Program-made: the position numbers and the translations under genes
Shown here: piece after piece, positions 47,104 to 56,372 of the stretch
Position numbering within the stretch: the stretch's first letter is position 1
Layout of the letters: the number at the start of each line of letters is the position of its first letter
From: DASXQK01 sp963757155
GTDB taxonomy: Bacteria > Pseudomonadota > Alphaproteobacteria > Dongiales > Dongiaceae
Direction: 5' to 3'
Assembly: GCA_963757155.1 (NCBI GenBank)
Contig: CAVWQS010000037.1
Span: 191,051 to 255,050 of the forward strand
Length of the DNA: 64,000 nt
The notes under the pieces: generated by a model
Database searches by the model: none
What the model was told of the DNA's origin: nothing
The model's input: only the letters and a program-made list of their open reading frames with translations

Positions 47104-47702
47104 CCCCCAGGCCTCCTCCAGATCCACGGCGAACTGCTCAAGCTCGGCATCGGGGTGGGCCAGACGAGCGCGTTCCAAAAGTACATGGTCCGGAGTAGGG
47201 GAGGGCCGTCACAGGGCTGGGGGACCTTTCTCTGCAATCATGCTGATGGCATCGTCTCGATTGGTCTATTCGTCGAGCCGACACTTTCCTTCCGGCTGCT
47301 GTATGGCTTTCTAATCCTGCGGCACCGTCAAGGTCAAATTATGTGGCTGGGGGTGACGGCAAATCCGACGGCTGAATGGATCGCTCGACAACTGACGGAG
47401 GCCTGCGGCTGGGAGGCTGCACCGGACTATGGGTCGCGATCGCGATTGCGCCTATGGCGATGAATACGTCCGTCGGCTTCGCGCGATGGGCATTGTGACC
47501 GACCAACGGCACCGTGATCGCCATGGCAGAACGCTTATGCAGAACTGCTGATTGGCCTGATCAGGCGAGAGGTGCTCGACCATGTCGTCGACCTGTCGCT
47601 GGACAAGGACGCGCCAAATGCCGTGCCAAGTTCAAGGTGTCGGCCGGATCTTCTCAAAGCCACGTCTCGGGCGGACTGCATCACCAATACATTCGGATTT
47701 GA
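47104..47702 (+). pseudogene. Decayed integrase-core transposase
   Basis: Reading across frames gives recognisable pieces of an rve-type transposase. RSTANCSSS, in another phase related to IHGELLKLGI, comes first. Then AFQKYMVRSRGGPSQGWGTFLCNHADGI, FVEPTLSFRLLYGFLILRH, LGVTANPTAEWIARQLTEACGW, and in another phase RDCAYGDEYVRRLRAMGI. It ends GGLHHQYIRI at 47702. Multiple shifts and internal losses; the family could be IS3- or IS481-like. Not functional. Confidence 0.75.
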
Positions 47703-47841
47703 TTTGCGATAGGGACAACGTTTTCCGCAATCAACGAATCCCGAACTGACCTTCCAACCCAAAGCCTGAATTGAACCGATGTGCGATGGCATTGTGCCGT
47801 TCCTTGATGCGCTCCTGAAGCTCGGAGAAAGTCAGGGGGTC

Positions 47842-47904
47842 GGATATTCGCAAAGTCACATCTCGGCGGACTGCATCACCAATATGTTCGGATCTGATTT
47901 ATGG
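47842..47904 (+). repeat. Second copy of the transposase 3' end
   Basis: GGATATTCGCAAAGTCACAT through GGACTGCATCACCAATATG and TCGGATCTGATTT repeats the end of the preceding pseudogene (47646-47708) with a few changes. It is the tail of another, otherwise lost, insertion sequence. Confidence 0.7.
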
Positions 47905-47975
47905 GATGGCCCGCCCCTCCAGCGGGACCGGCAGAATACCGGTCGTATTGACCCATGAAAGAAGGGAGCGGACCG

Positions 47976-48260
47976 ATGAAGATTGTCACGCTTGGCGTTG
48001 ATCTCGGCAAGAACCTGTGCAGCTTGGCGGGTCTGGATCAGACGGGGGTTGTTGTGCTGCGCCGGCGACTGCGGCGAGAGGCGTTGTTGCGGTTCACGGC
48101 GCGGCTGGAAGTATGCACGGTGGCGCTGGAGGCGTGCTGCGGGGCGCACCATCTCGGCCGGCGGATCGCCGAGCAAGGACATCGAGTGCGGCTGATGTCG
48201 CAAGGCGAGGCCGCCGTCTACGCCGGTGCTCCCGCAGCCTCGGCTGACTTAGCCGGGTAG
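47976..48260 (+). pseudogene. Truncated IS110-family transposase (N-terminal part)
   Basis: MKIVTLGVDLGKNLCSLAGLDQTGVVVLRRRL then VALEACCGAHHLGRRIAEQGHRVRLMS is the DEDD-type catalytic N-terminus of IS110/IS1111 transposases. Homology stops near 48215; the transposase_20 C-terminal domain is missing. Confidence 0.85.
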
Positions 48261-48441
48261 GGCGATGCCTCTCTCCGCGTCTGCAACCTGAACCAGGCCA
48301 ATCATTATCGGGGCTCTCAGCTCGCCATGTCCTCCTTCGCCTTGGCTTCATTTGCTGGCGGATAAAGTGTGATCATCAGGAGCGGGCGGACGTGCGCGGG
48401 GGTCCGCACGGCGCGCGTCCCGATCATTGACGCATTGTGAC

Positions 48442-48750
48442 TCAATTCGTCAGAAGCAATCCGACTGCCGTTGCGCCTGTGCCCAAGACCGCCAGCACAC
48501 GGTCGAGCGGCTGGTAGAACAACCAGGAAAGCAACTGAGTGATCTCCGAATCCGAAACGGGCTGCGGCCTGACGTCGGTTAGAAGGCTTAACAGGGAGGA
48601 CACTGGAACGGCGTTCCACGTACCGGTCGTGTACCAGGCCCAGGATTCCAGACAGAGGAGGGCAAACGCGGAAATCGCCAAGAGCGATCCAAGCATGATG
48701 CATAGCAGCGAAAGCTTGTGCCTGCCTGAAATGTCCACTGCGGCGCCCAT
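48442..48750 (-). CDS. Small membrane protein, unknown
   Basis: 102 residues from MGAAVDISGRHKLSLL (48750); a longer frame starts at 48795. Two hydrophobic segments (LSLLCIMLGSLLAISAFALLC and LAVLGTGATAVGLLL) flank a soluble loop. I do not recognise a family. Upstream lies a palindrome with direct repeats (48830-48879) that could control it. Confidence 0.5.
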   Translation of the reverse strand: MGAAVDISGRHKLSLLCIMLGSLLAISAFALLCLESWAWYTTGTWNAVPVSSLLSLLTDVRPQPVSDSEITQLLSWLFYQPLDRVLAVLGTGATAVGLLLTN

Positions 48751-48829
48751 CAAGCCTCCTTCTGGGTGAGCCTGGACGAAGCGGCCCGAACCCAATCACG
48801 ATTTTGTCACGCCAATAATATATTAATCC

Positions 48830-48879
48830 TTTGTTGACGAGCGCGTCAATTAAATATTAACAGTTCAGTTTGTTGACGA
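48830..48879. promoter_or_regulatory. Operator-like palindrome with direct repeats
   Basis: Palindrome TTGACG-AGCG-CGTCAA (48834-48849) inside AT-rich DNA, with TTTGTTGACGA at 48830-48840 repeated at 48869-48879. It is upstream of the small membrane protein gene; binding factor unknown. Confidence 0.45.
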
Positions 48880-49336
48880 AAACACCACCGGCACTGTTGC
48901 GGGTTGGGCGCCCGCTGCCCGCGGCCGGAAGTGCAGATCGGAGTCACACTGCAGAACGGGCAGGACGGCACGATTGGCGGTCCGAACCGAGAACACGATT
49001 AGGCTGCGAGGGCGGGTCGAGCGTCTTGCTGCGCAATGGCCAGAAGCCGTCTTCACCGGGTGCATCATCCGGCGTTCATAGTCATCGCCCGGCGAGATTG
49101 ATGTGGTTGCCAGCCCTCTACGGGAGCCTGAGCGCCGCGGCGAAGGAATGGACAGCAGCAGGGTCACCTCTAACACCAGTTGTCTGAGCGAGACCCGATG
49201 TCTCCGAAGGGAGAGATCCTTGCCCGCATCTGCCGACAGATACGCGCGGCAAACCGCGTTATGGACGATCGCCGCGCTGGCGGCCGCCGGGTCGATGTTC
49301 GAGGCAAGGCGCTCCCGGAACTGTCGGATCCTCGCG
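48880..49336. other. No supported gene
   Basis: Overlapping open frames exist on both strands, but none has a recognisable domain, ribosome-binding site or conserved start. It may hold debris of a decayed gene. Confidence 0.4.
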
Positions 49337-50172
49337 CTAGAGCCGAAGCTTCGCGAGATTCCTGCGATGTAGCGAAGCCAACAAGCGGCGCAACTGGTTG
49401 CGGAATGGCCAGACGGCACCCACTATCAACGACGGCACCTCGCTTGGAACCAGCCCAGCGCGAGGGTATTCGTCAGCTGCCGGAATCCAGGCGGTTCCAA
49501 ATACAAGGTCCCACAGGGGCAGCAACGCTGCGAAGTTTTTGTTCTGGTGCTCCGGCTGCACGGAATGGTGGATGCGGTGCCATTGCGGATTGTTGATCCA
49601 TGTGACCGCCCGCCCCATGCGAAACCGCAGGTTCAGATGGGAGCAGCCATCCGGTAGGAAAAAAACAATACTGACGATGCCTGCCATGCCTGGAGGAAAG
49701 GCGAATATGATGGCCAGCATCGGCAGAATCCGTTGTTCATCACCTGTTCGACCCAATGGTGTCGAGCGCCGGTGAGTAAGCTGATCGCTTCAGCGCTGTG
49801 GTGAAAAGAGTGCATCGCCCAAAGGAATGGGACTGCATGGGATAAACGATGCATTGCATAACGATACAGGTCCACTGCGAGGACCAGCACCAACAACGAG
49901 GCAAGGTACCAGCCACCTTTGGTGGGCAGGTGGATCAGTCCGCCGCCGAAAAACCCAACGATCCTGGTACTGCAAATCGCAGTTATAGGAGCCGAGAGCC
50001 GTACCAAAACCACGGTCAGTGCCGTCATTCGCCATTCGGCAAGAACATGTGACGCATCAACGCTGGAGTCGATCGGACGACGCCGCTCAAACTGCCAGGC
50101 AAGCCAAGCGACTCCGGACAAAATGCTCAAGATTGATAGAGCACTAGTCAGTGCGCTTATCCGTCCCTCCAA
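49337..50172 (-). CDS. Fatty acid hydroxylase / sterol desaturase family protein (one frameshift)
   Basis: About 278 residues, membrane-bound di-iron oxygenase type. Histidine boxes: YAMHRLSH, HSFHHSAEAISLLTGARHH and, after the shift, NNPQWHRIHHSVQPEHQNKNFAALLPLWDLVFGTA. Hydrophobic segments lie at the N-terminus and between the boxes. The frame breaks near 49745 (QVMNNG then RILPMLAIIFAFPPG in another phase), probably one base. Substrate unknown; members hydroxylate or desaturate lipids such as carotenoids or sterol-like compounds. Confidence 0.8.
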
Positions 50173-50243
50173 GAGAGGCCGCCGCTGCCGGATGCCGGCG
50201 AGCGCCGGCGTGGCTTTGCACTCTCAGGCAACGCCCCGCGGTC

Positions 50244-50266
50244 ATGCCGTGGCTTGGCCACGGCAT
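50244..50266. repeat. REP-like palindrome
   Basis: ATGCCGTGGC-TTG-GCCACGGCAT is a perfect 10-base inverted repeat in a gene-poor 230-base stretch (50173-50434). It has the look of an intergenic palindromic repeat, followed by GTGAAAAAAG at 50286, which is echoed at 50372. Confidence 0.55.
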
Positions 50267-50434
50267 CCCTGTCTTTGCTGGTCCCGTGAAAAAAGATATA
50301 GACCGTGATCCACCCGTGCGGGCGGGCGTCAAGAGGGGCGGGAATCCGGACCCTGGAGGTGCTGCGAGCTGTGAAAAAAGCATCTAAAGCCATTTGTGAC
50401 GCAGTAAAATTAGCTGCCGGTCATGCCGGCGTGA

Positions 50435-51139
50435 TCACCATACAAATGGGATAAGTCGCCAGCGCGAGCGTTCGTAATCGGCATATTCCGGCAGAGTCCG
50501 GCGAAGAAGCTCCTCCTCGTATAGAATCCGCCGGATCTGGACAGCCGCAAGGGCCACAAGCACGAGCACGACCAGTAGCGAAAGATACTGGAGTGCGGAG
50601 GCCATGATGGCGATTCCCTCCGAGAGGTAGAGCGGATGCCTGATCCATCGGTAGGGCCCTGCGGAGACCACGCGGCGTGCCTGCGGGACGAGGCTGAACG
50701 AACGTCCGAGATGGGCGAGAGTAACGATCATGAGAATCCCGCCTACCAGGAGGCCGACCGCAGAGGACAGGTTCAGCAACTCGGAATGTCGGGCGTGGCC
50801 CATCAGCGGAATGGACCAGGGCAGATACGTCCCGACGATCGCGGCCAATGCCGGCAGCAACCCGTCGGACTGCGCCACGGCCGGAGGGCGAAAAATGATA
50901 AGAGCCCAAAGTCCCAGGTAAAATATCGCGAGACAAATCCGCGACACTACGAAGGGCCACTTCTCAATCGACCAAACGACGCTGTCGTGCGGCGCCATCC
51001 CAAGCCACGCTGCCCTGGCGGTGACCGCAGCAAGCAACAGAAACCACAGGCTGCCCAGCAACCGGGTGGCCACATCATACCAGCGGCTACGGCGCAGGAC
51101 CCTCAGGTGCCGGCTGATCGGTGCTGTCGCGCCGAACAT
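50435..51139 (-). CDS. Isoprenylcysteine carboxyl methyltransferase-like membrane protein
   Basis: 234 residues from MFGATAPISRHLRVLRRSRWYD (51139). Five or six membrane segments, then the SAM-binding signature of the ICMT/PEMT superfamily: RRVVSAGPYRWIRHPLYLSEGIAIM and EEELLRRTLPEYADYERSRWRLIPFVW. It methylates small molecules or lipids in the family; substrate unknown. The same frame continues upstream to 51430 into a TPR remnant, so the real start is uncertain. Confidence 0.8.
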   Translation of the reverse strand: MFGATAPISRHLRVLRRSRWYDVATRLLGSLWFLLLAAVTARAAWLGMAPHDSVVWSIEKWPFVVSRICLAIFYLGLWALIIFRPPAVAQSDGLLPALAAIVGTYLPWSIPLMGHARHSELLNLSSAVGLLVGGILMIVTLAHLGRSFSLVPQARRVVSAGPYRWIRHPLYLSEGIAIMASALQYLSLLVVLVLVALAAVQIRRILYEEELLRRTLPEYADYERSRWRLIPFVW

Positions 51140-51430
51140 CGCGGCCAGTCGCGTCGGCTCGGTGAGCGGCCGCGGCGGCACAAGCGAGACCAACTGCGCC
51201 TCGGTCGCCTGCGATCTGCCGACGCCTTTATTCACCAGCGCCCGCATATCGCCCGGCTTGGCCCCCAGCACCGCATCATACTCGGCAATGGCCTGCTCCC
51301 GCTGACCGGTGAGCACGTAGATCGTTTCGCGCCCGTCGCGAAGCTGCAACGGGTCTGTAGACGGTGGGCCTTCGCCCGCCGTGACGATAGGGCCTCGCCT
51401 GTGCGTCACCCCTGCGGAACATTGATTCAA
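51140..51430 (-). pseudogene. TPR remnant, possibly of tadD
   Basis: The in-frame 5' extension of the methyltransferase ORF contains a TPR-like unit (VLTGQREQAIAEYDAVLGAKPGDMRALVNKGV) and then unrelated sequence (PPRPLTEPTRLAA). It begins 13 bases after the TadE-like stop. Tad loci commonly carry a TPR lipoprotein, TadD, at this place, so a truncated tadD fused to a foreign gene is a reasonable reading. Confidence 0.5.
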
Positions 51431-51443
51431 TGTAACCCACCCT

Positions 51444-51902
51444 TCAGAACTCGACGCCGGCAGTGCCGTGGAGTGTCGGGTTGCCTCCCCAGGCCGCGGG
51501 AAACATGAATGTGAACGGATAGCTCGCCGTCACCGTGACCTTGGTCGCAGGAGTGCCGCCGGTAGGCGTAATTGTCGAGGTCGTGGTGCAGAAGTTCAAC
51601 TGCGTCTGGTCCAGGTATGGCGCGGCAGACTCGACCTGCGCCGCTACAGATGAACCGGTGTGGCAGCCATTGGTGAAACTCGAGCCTGTCATGATCTGCA
51701 CCATCATGTAGCGCGCGGCCTCGCTGGTGATCGCGTTCACCCCGTGCGAAAACAGCAGGTAGCGCCCCATGTCGGCAATGCCGAATAGCAGAAGAAAAAA
51801 AGGCCCAGCGATGAGCGCGAACTCCAGGCTGGCGGAGCCGCGCCGCCGGCGACGCCAGCACAGGACGCGCTTGTCATTGAAAACGGGCGATCTCGCAGAC
51901 AT
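51444..51902 (-). CDS. TadE-like pseudopilin
   Basis: 152 residues. Arg-rich leader then RGSASLEFALIAGPFFLLLFGIADMGRYLLF, the TadE N-terminal prepilin-like segment with Glu at +5 and a hydrophobic helix; the rest is a Cys-containing extracellular domain. Overlaps the preceding gene by about 29 bases, suggesting translational coupling. Minor component of the Flp pilus. Confidence 0.85.
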   Translation of the reverse strand: MSARSPVFNDKRVLCWRRRRRGSASLEFALIAGPFFLLLFGIADMGRYLLFSHGVNAITSEAARYMMVQIMTGSSFTNGCHTGSSVAAQVESAAPYLDQTQLNFCTTTSTITPTGGTPATKVTVTASYPFTFMFPAAWGGNPTLHGTAGVEF

Positions 51903-52371
51903 GCAAGGTTGTGCCTATGCTGGACAGGATGATCGAACTGTTCGGGCGTGATGCGGTCAGGTAGATCGCCTGGCCTGACGATGCGCAGTTGCCGGTTGGG
52001 CAGCAGGTGGAGGCCGCGATCGGCGAGGTCGCACTGCTGGCCGGCGGGCTGGAGCAGCTTTTGGCGCTGGACGTGCAAAAATAGCGCGGTGCGCCGACAG
52101 TTACGTCGGTCCAGCCCGATGGCAGGGCTGCGGTAACCGCGGCCTTGATGCCGCTGGTATCGCTCGAATGGTTCATCGCGTATCCACTGCCCGCCGACAG
52201 CGACTGGACGAGTTCGATGTACTGGAAAGCGGCGCTACCGACATCGACCATTGCGAAGAGGATCACTGCGAGCGCAGGCGCGATGACCGCAAACTCCATG
52301 GCCGAGATCCCGCGTCGGTGTCGAAGCAGCCGGCGCAGCCAGGCCGGTATTCGGTGCGGCATGGGCCTCAT
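51874..52371 (-). CDS. TadE/TadF-like pseudopilin
   Basis: 165 residues. The start ATG at 52371 overlaps the tadG stop as ATGA, which decides it over the longer frame to 52548. HRRGISAMEFAVIAPALAVILFAMVDVGSAAFQYIE is the TadE-type segment. The C-terminal domain is rich in Cys and Ser (CTSSAKSCSSPPASS; CCPTGNC). Confidence 0.85.
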   Translation of the reverse strand: MRPMPHRIPAWLRRLLRHRRGISAMEFAVIAPALAVILFAMVDVGSAAFQYIELVQSLSAGSGYAMNHSSDTSGIKAAVTAALPSGWTDVTVGAPRYFCTSSAKSCSSPPASSATSPIAASTCCPTGNCASSGQAIYLTASRPNSSIILSSIGTTLHVCEIARFQ

Positions 52372-53805
52372 TCCAGCATCTTGAGGACGTTGATCTGTGA
52401 TACCACGCTGCTCGGGCAGCCGGAGACATTCATGGTGGAGTTGCCACCGAATGTAAGGTTCTTGCCAACGATTTCCGTGCAGGTCGATGTGGTGTTGCTG
52501 TTGCCACCCCAATTTGCCGTGACGCTGGGGAAATACATGCCGCCCCACAGCACGGTGCTGCCGCCGCCCGTGATCTGCACCGGCGCGTTCCCGTTGCCGT
52601 TGCTGTCGGGGGCGTTGTAGTCCATGTAGAACAGCACGCCATTGAATGCGGAGCTTGCGCTGTTTGTCGTCGGGGCCGCGAGGGTGACGGTGGCGTTGGC
52701 CGTGACGGTGAGCGTGCCGATCTTCGACGCGGACGGACCGGTGAGGATGATCGTCACCCCGGTGCAGTTGGTTCCCGGGCAGGTGCAGGTCGGACAGTTG
52801 ATCGTGCCGCCCGTAAATTTCAACGATATGTTGCTGAAGATATAAGTGCCCGGTAAGAAAGTGAGGGGCGTATGGTTATTGTCCACGGTGAGCGTGGCGC
52901 CGTTGCCGTTGCCGCCGCAATAGGCCTTTTCGCTGCTGCCGGTCCAGGACGGCGAAATCGCACTCGCGGTCGTCCACGTGACATTGTTGCCGCTGACGGT
53001 GATATTGCCCGTGCCGCTGGTCACGCATGGCAAGGTGCTGAACGAGAGGCCGGTATTCGTTGACGGGTTATATATGGCGGTGAACGGGTTCACCCCAGGG
53101 GGTGCTTTCGTAATCAGATTGCGTACAAACCGTGCCGGTGCATCCACCTGGCGTTGCCAGGGCGGTTCCGGTAAGGGGATTGTTGCCATTGAGCTGCAGC
53201 GCGTCGCTTGCGGTGGAATTTGCCTCGAAGCCGCAGTTAGTGCCGGTCACCGTCGTACTGGCGCCGTTCATTTTGATCTGGTTCAACGCCAGGGCGCAGC
53301 TCGGCGTAAGCTTCATCAGCTCGGCCACGGCGACGTTGTTCACCGTCATGCTGCTGGCGACGCCGGGGATCACGCTGGCGAACACGGTGGGAATCACCTG
53401 CGCGATCTGCGCCTCGGCCGCGCAGGGATGACCGGTGTAGCTGCCGTTCCAGGGCGGGGCCTGCACCGTCACCGTCGCACCGCCGCTACCGGAGGTAAAG
53501 CCGTTCGCGCTGGCAACGCTCGTGCCGCTCGTGGCGGCCGTGGTTTGCAGACTGCCTATGCAACCGGAGGCACCGGAGGCGGTGCCGAGGGTGAGCGCAC
53601 CGGCGATGGCGGCGGCATCGGCGGCATTCTGGCCAGCCCGTTTCATGACATACCAGTTGCCCGCCTCGGCTCCCAGTCCGACCAGGCCGGCGAGGGCGAT
53701 CGACGTGACGGCGAACATCACCGCCGTCGCACCGCGCCGGTCAGCGAGCAGCATCCGCCATTGACCCGACAAAGGACGGGATCGGACTGAACGTAGTGGC
53801 GCCAA
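52368..53805 (-). CDS. tadG: TadG-like pilus assembly protein (one frameshift)
   Basis: About 478 residues. DRRGATAVMFAVTSIALAGLVGLGAEAGNWYVMKRAGQNAADAAAIAGA is the TadG N-terminal anchor; a long Ser/Thr/Gly-rich extracellular region follows. The frame breaks near 53100 in CCCCCTGGGG. With one fewer G it reads YESTPWVNPFTAIYNPSTNTG and continues to the stop at 52368. The start is uncertain: TTG at 53805 or ATG at 53754. First of three minus-strand genes divergent from the pilin. Confidence 0.82.
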
Positions 53806-54061
53806 TGTTCAATTTCGAATGCATCGCCATCACTTCAAAGATCGGAGAATAAATTGTGGCATTTTTTTTATGTGATATTTTCCGCTTGAGAAGTAACAAA
53901 CTTTTCGTTAATGGGAACTCCCCAGTTTGTGAACAAGGTCCTACGACTTTTGGGGCATATTTGTCAACATCTCATTAATGAGAAGCCTATCTCGAACTAC
54001 GCTGGCTTAACCGCTCGTAAACACCGGGCCTTCCGTTAACCATTATCTAAGGGAATCTGAG
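53806..54061. promoter_or_regulatory. Divergent promoter region of the Tad genes
   Basis: AT-rich 256-base gap between tadG (minus) and the pilin gene (plus), with T8 at 53866, TAAGGGA before the pilin start and several TTAATG/CATTAATGAG motifs. Promoters for both arms must lie here; I cannot define boxes. Confidence 0.5.
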
Positions 54062-54253
54062 ATGCTGCAGAACATCACATTCGCCATCGGGCGAGTCCTG
54101 CAAGACCGCAAAGGGATAAGCGCAATGGAGTATACCGTGTTGGCGGTCGGCATCGTCGCCGCCGTCGCCGCCGCTGCCGTTACGTTGGGCGGCAGTATCA
54201 GCACCGCCCTTAACACCATCGGTACCTACATGTCCGGCGTCAGCATGACCTGA
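54062..54253 (+). CDS. flp: Flp-type major pilin
   Basis: 63 residues. Leader MLQNITFAIGRVLQDRKG, with the prepilin cleavage after Gly, then ISAMEYTVLAVGIVAAVAAAAVTLG, the Flp class IVb signature with Glu at +5. Short C-terminus ending SGVSMT. Processed by the adjacent prepilin peptidase and assembled into the Tad pilus. Confidence 0.92.
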   Translation: MLQNITFAIGRVLQDRKGISAMEYTVLAVGIVAAVAAAAVTLGGSISTALNTIGTYMSGVSMT

Positions 54254-54387
54254 CCGCGAAGCCGGCAGGAGGGAACCCTGCCGGGATCTCTAAGAATCTA
54301 AGAAGATTGAGCCACCCCCGGGCCACCAAGAGGGGGCCCGGGGGCTGGCGATATGGCCGCCGACAAAACAGATCGTATGGTCGAAAC

Positions 54388-54948
54388 ATGAACCATGTGT
54401 CATTGGCAGATATCGTGAATTTACCAACAGACGCTGGTGTCGCTTTCCAGATCGTCGCCATGGCGGCAATGCTCCTGCTGTTGCTGGCCGCTGCCTGCTT
54501 CGACTTGGCCTACCGAACGATCCCGGACTGGGTGTGCGGCGCGTTGGCTGCTCTCGGATTGGCGAGCCGGGTCGCTGTCGGGCTCGGCGCGGTCGCCATT
54601 TCGGCTGTGACTGCAGCGGCCGTGTTTGCCGCTCTTACATTCGCTCACGCGCGGGGCGTCCTGGGCGGCGGCGATATCAAGTTGCTCTCGGCCGTTACGC
54701 TCGGACTGTCTGCTCCGGGCGCCTATCACCTGCTGATGGGCACGGCGTTCGCCGGCGGCTTCATCGGCATCTTGTATATCGCGCTTCGGCGGGTGCCACG
54801 TCCGCAGCTCTGCCCGCCGGGAATGTCTCACCTCCGGCGTCTCTGGATCGTCGAGCGATGGCGATGGCGTCGCAAGAATTGTCTGCCCTATGGCGTGGCG
54901 GTCGCGGCCGGTGGCTTTTGGGCGCTGCTTTCCGGCGCGGGGATGTGA
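54388..54948 (+). CDS. cpaA: Prepilin peptidase CpaA/TadV
   Basis: 186 residues from MNHVSLADIVNL (54388); the frame is open further upstream without need. A24 aspartic peptidase: the first Asp is in FDLAYRTIPDWV, the second in GGGDIKLLSAVTLGL. About five membrane helices. Cleaves the Flp leader. Stop is followed after 3 bases by cpaB. Confidence 0.9.
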   Translation: MNHVSLADIVNLPTDAGVAFQIVAMAAMLLLLLAAACFDLAYRTIPDWVCGALAALGLASRVAVGLGAVAISAVTAAAVFAALTFAHARGVLGGGDIKLLSAVTLGLSAPGAYHLLMGTAFAGGFIGILYIALRRVPRPQLCPPGMSHLRRLWIVERWRWRRKNCLPYGVAVAAGGFWALLSGAGM

Positions 54949-54951
54949 ACG

Positions 54952-55799
54952 ATGCCAATCCGGCTGATTGTCGTAGCCCTCATACTGACGACGGCTGTTG
55001 CCCTTGGCCTTATTGCTGTGCAACTAACCAGGCAAGCGGCCAGCCCACCGCAGCATCAGACCCAGGCGCTGCAAGGTGCGCCGGCGCCGCTGACGGTCAA
55101 TTATCTGGTAGCTGCCCACGCTCTGCCCGCCGGCACGCTCGCGCGCGATGAAGACTTCGGGGTCAAATCAGCAGCTCCGGCGGACCTGCCGGCAGGCGGA
55201 CTGGTTGATTTGCCGGAGGTACGCGCGAGCCTGCATGGGGCGTTGGTGCGGCAGTATATAGATCCGGGCATGCCGGTAACACGGGAGGATGTAGTTCGGG
55301 TCCGCGACCGCGGTTTTCTCGCGGCCGTGTTGGAGCCCGCGACGCGTGCGATCTCGATCAGCGTGGATGCAGCAAGTGGCGTCGCCGGGCTGATCTGGCC
55401 GGGCGACCGGGTTGACGTGATTCTGACGCAGGACATGGACGCGACCGCTTCCCCTGGCGTGCGGATCGCAAGTGAGACAGTACTGCGCGATATCCGGGTC
55501 ATTGCCGTGGACCAGGACATTGCCCAAGGGACAGAGCCTTCCGCTGCATCCAAGTCGGGGCGAGTACCAACACCATCACGCTGCAGGTCACTCCGGAAGA
55601 GGCAGATAAGGTCGCGGTTGCCCAGCATCTTGGTCATCTTTCCCTGTCCGTGCGCGCGATCAGCGAGGGCGGCTTGGAAGCGACCACACTGAGCAAGCCG
55701 GTTTTCAGCAAGGATGTATCGTCAGCCCTCACAGGACCGAGCGGTATCACGGTGCGCGTGATCGAGGGACAAGACCACAAGGAGGTCGTTTTCCATTGA
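54952..55799 (+). CDS. cpaB: CpaB/RcpC pilus assembly protein (one frameshift)
   Basis: About 282 residues. N-terminal membrane anchor (LIVVALILTTAVALGLIAV), then the SAF domain (VNYLVAAHALPAGTLARDEDFGVKSAA) and RcpC domain (ISISVDAASGVAGLIWPGDRVDVILTQ). The frame breaks near 55548, where AAGTCGGGG probably lost a G. It then continues VGASTNTITLQVTPEEADKVAVAQHLGHLSLSVR to the stop at 55799. In the family it lies in the periplasm beside the secretin, whose gene (cpaC) would normally follow but does not. Confidence 0.87.
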
Positions 55800-55804
55800 G
55801 CGCC

Positions 55805-56250
55805 ACCAGGCGGAACACCGCTGACAGCATGATTGGACATAAGAACGACCGCTACCTTGCTTTCGGTTGGGCGGGGGCGCGTGTCGACGACCTCGTCAAT
55901 CTGCCGGCGTCGCGTCTCGCTGCGCTGTGGTTTATTCTGGCCGCCGCCCTGACGCCGGAGCTTCGGTGCGCGACGCGGAGCAGGCTGTTCGGCGCGACGC
56001 TCGCCGCCATCGTTCGCCCAACGCCGGCTGGCCCGAAGCGGCCATGGCCGGCGCGCTCGGCCTCACGCTTGCCGGGCCGCGCGTCTATGGAGAGACCCTG
56101 GTCGACGACGCGTTGATGGGAAGCGGCCGGCGTGAGGCCGACGCCGCCGACATCCGGCAGGCGCTGCGGCTCTATAAGCGGGCCTGCGCAATCCAGGCAG
56201 CAACGTTAGCCTTGGCGGCGGCGGCTGTTTGGGGCTCCCGATTGGGATGA
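55805..56250 (+). pseudogene. cobD: C-terminal fragment of cobalamin synthesis protein CobD/CbiB
   Basis: RRNTADSMIGHKNDRYLAFGWAGARVDDLVNLPASRLAALWFILAAAL, then after a one-base shift GASVRDAEQAVRRDARRHRSPNAGWPEAAMAGALGLTLAGPRVYGE, are the conserved last ~150 residues of CobD (adenosylcobinamide-phosphate synthase). The N-terminal two thirds are absent; homology begins within a few bases of the cpaB stop. cobQ and cobO lie 5 kb downstream, so this is a broken piece of the cobalamin locus. Confidence 0.85.
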
Positions 56251-56372
56251 CTATGGGGCTGCCATTTCCGAGTTCACTTCGAGCGATTTCAAACGCTTCC
56301 GGCGCGATTTGCGTCACTGGCGCGAGGCCCTCATGACGCCTCCTGGCGGAGGTTCGCTGGACCAGCGCTGGC

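Noticed and set aside
48865..49419. 184-codon minus-strand frame
   Set aside because: Overlaps the end of the desaturase-like gene, lacks any recognisable domain and has low-complexity Arg/Ser composition typical of spurious frames.
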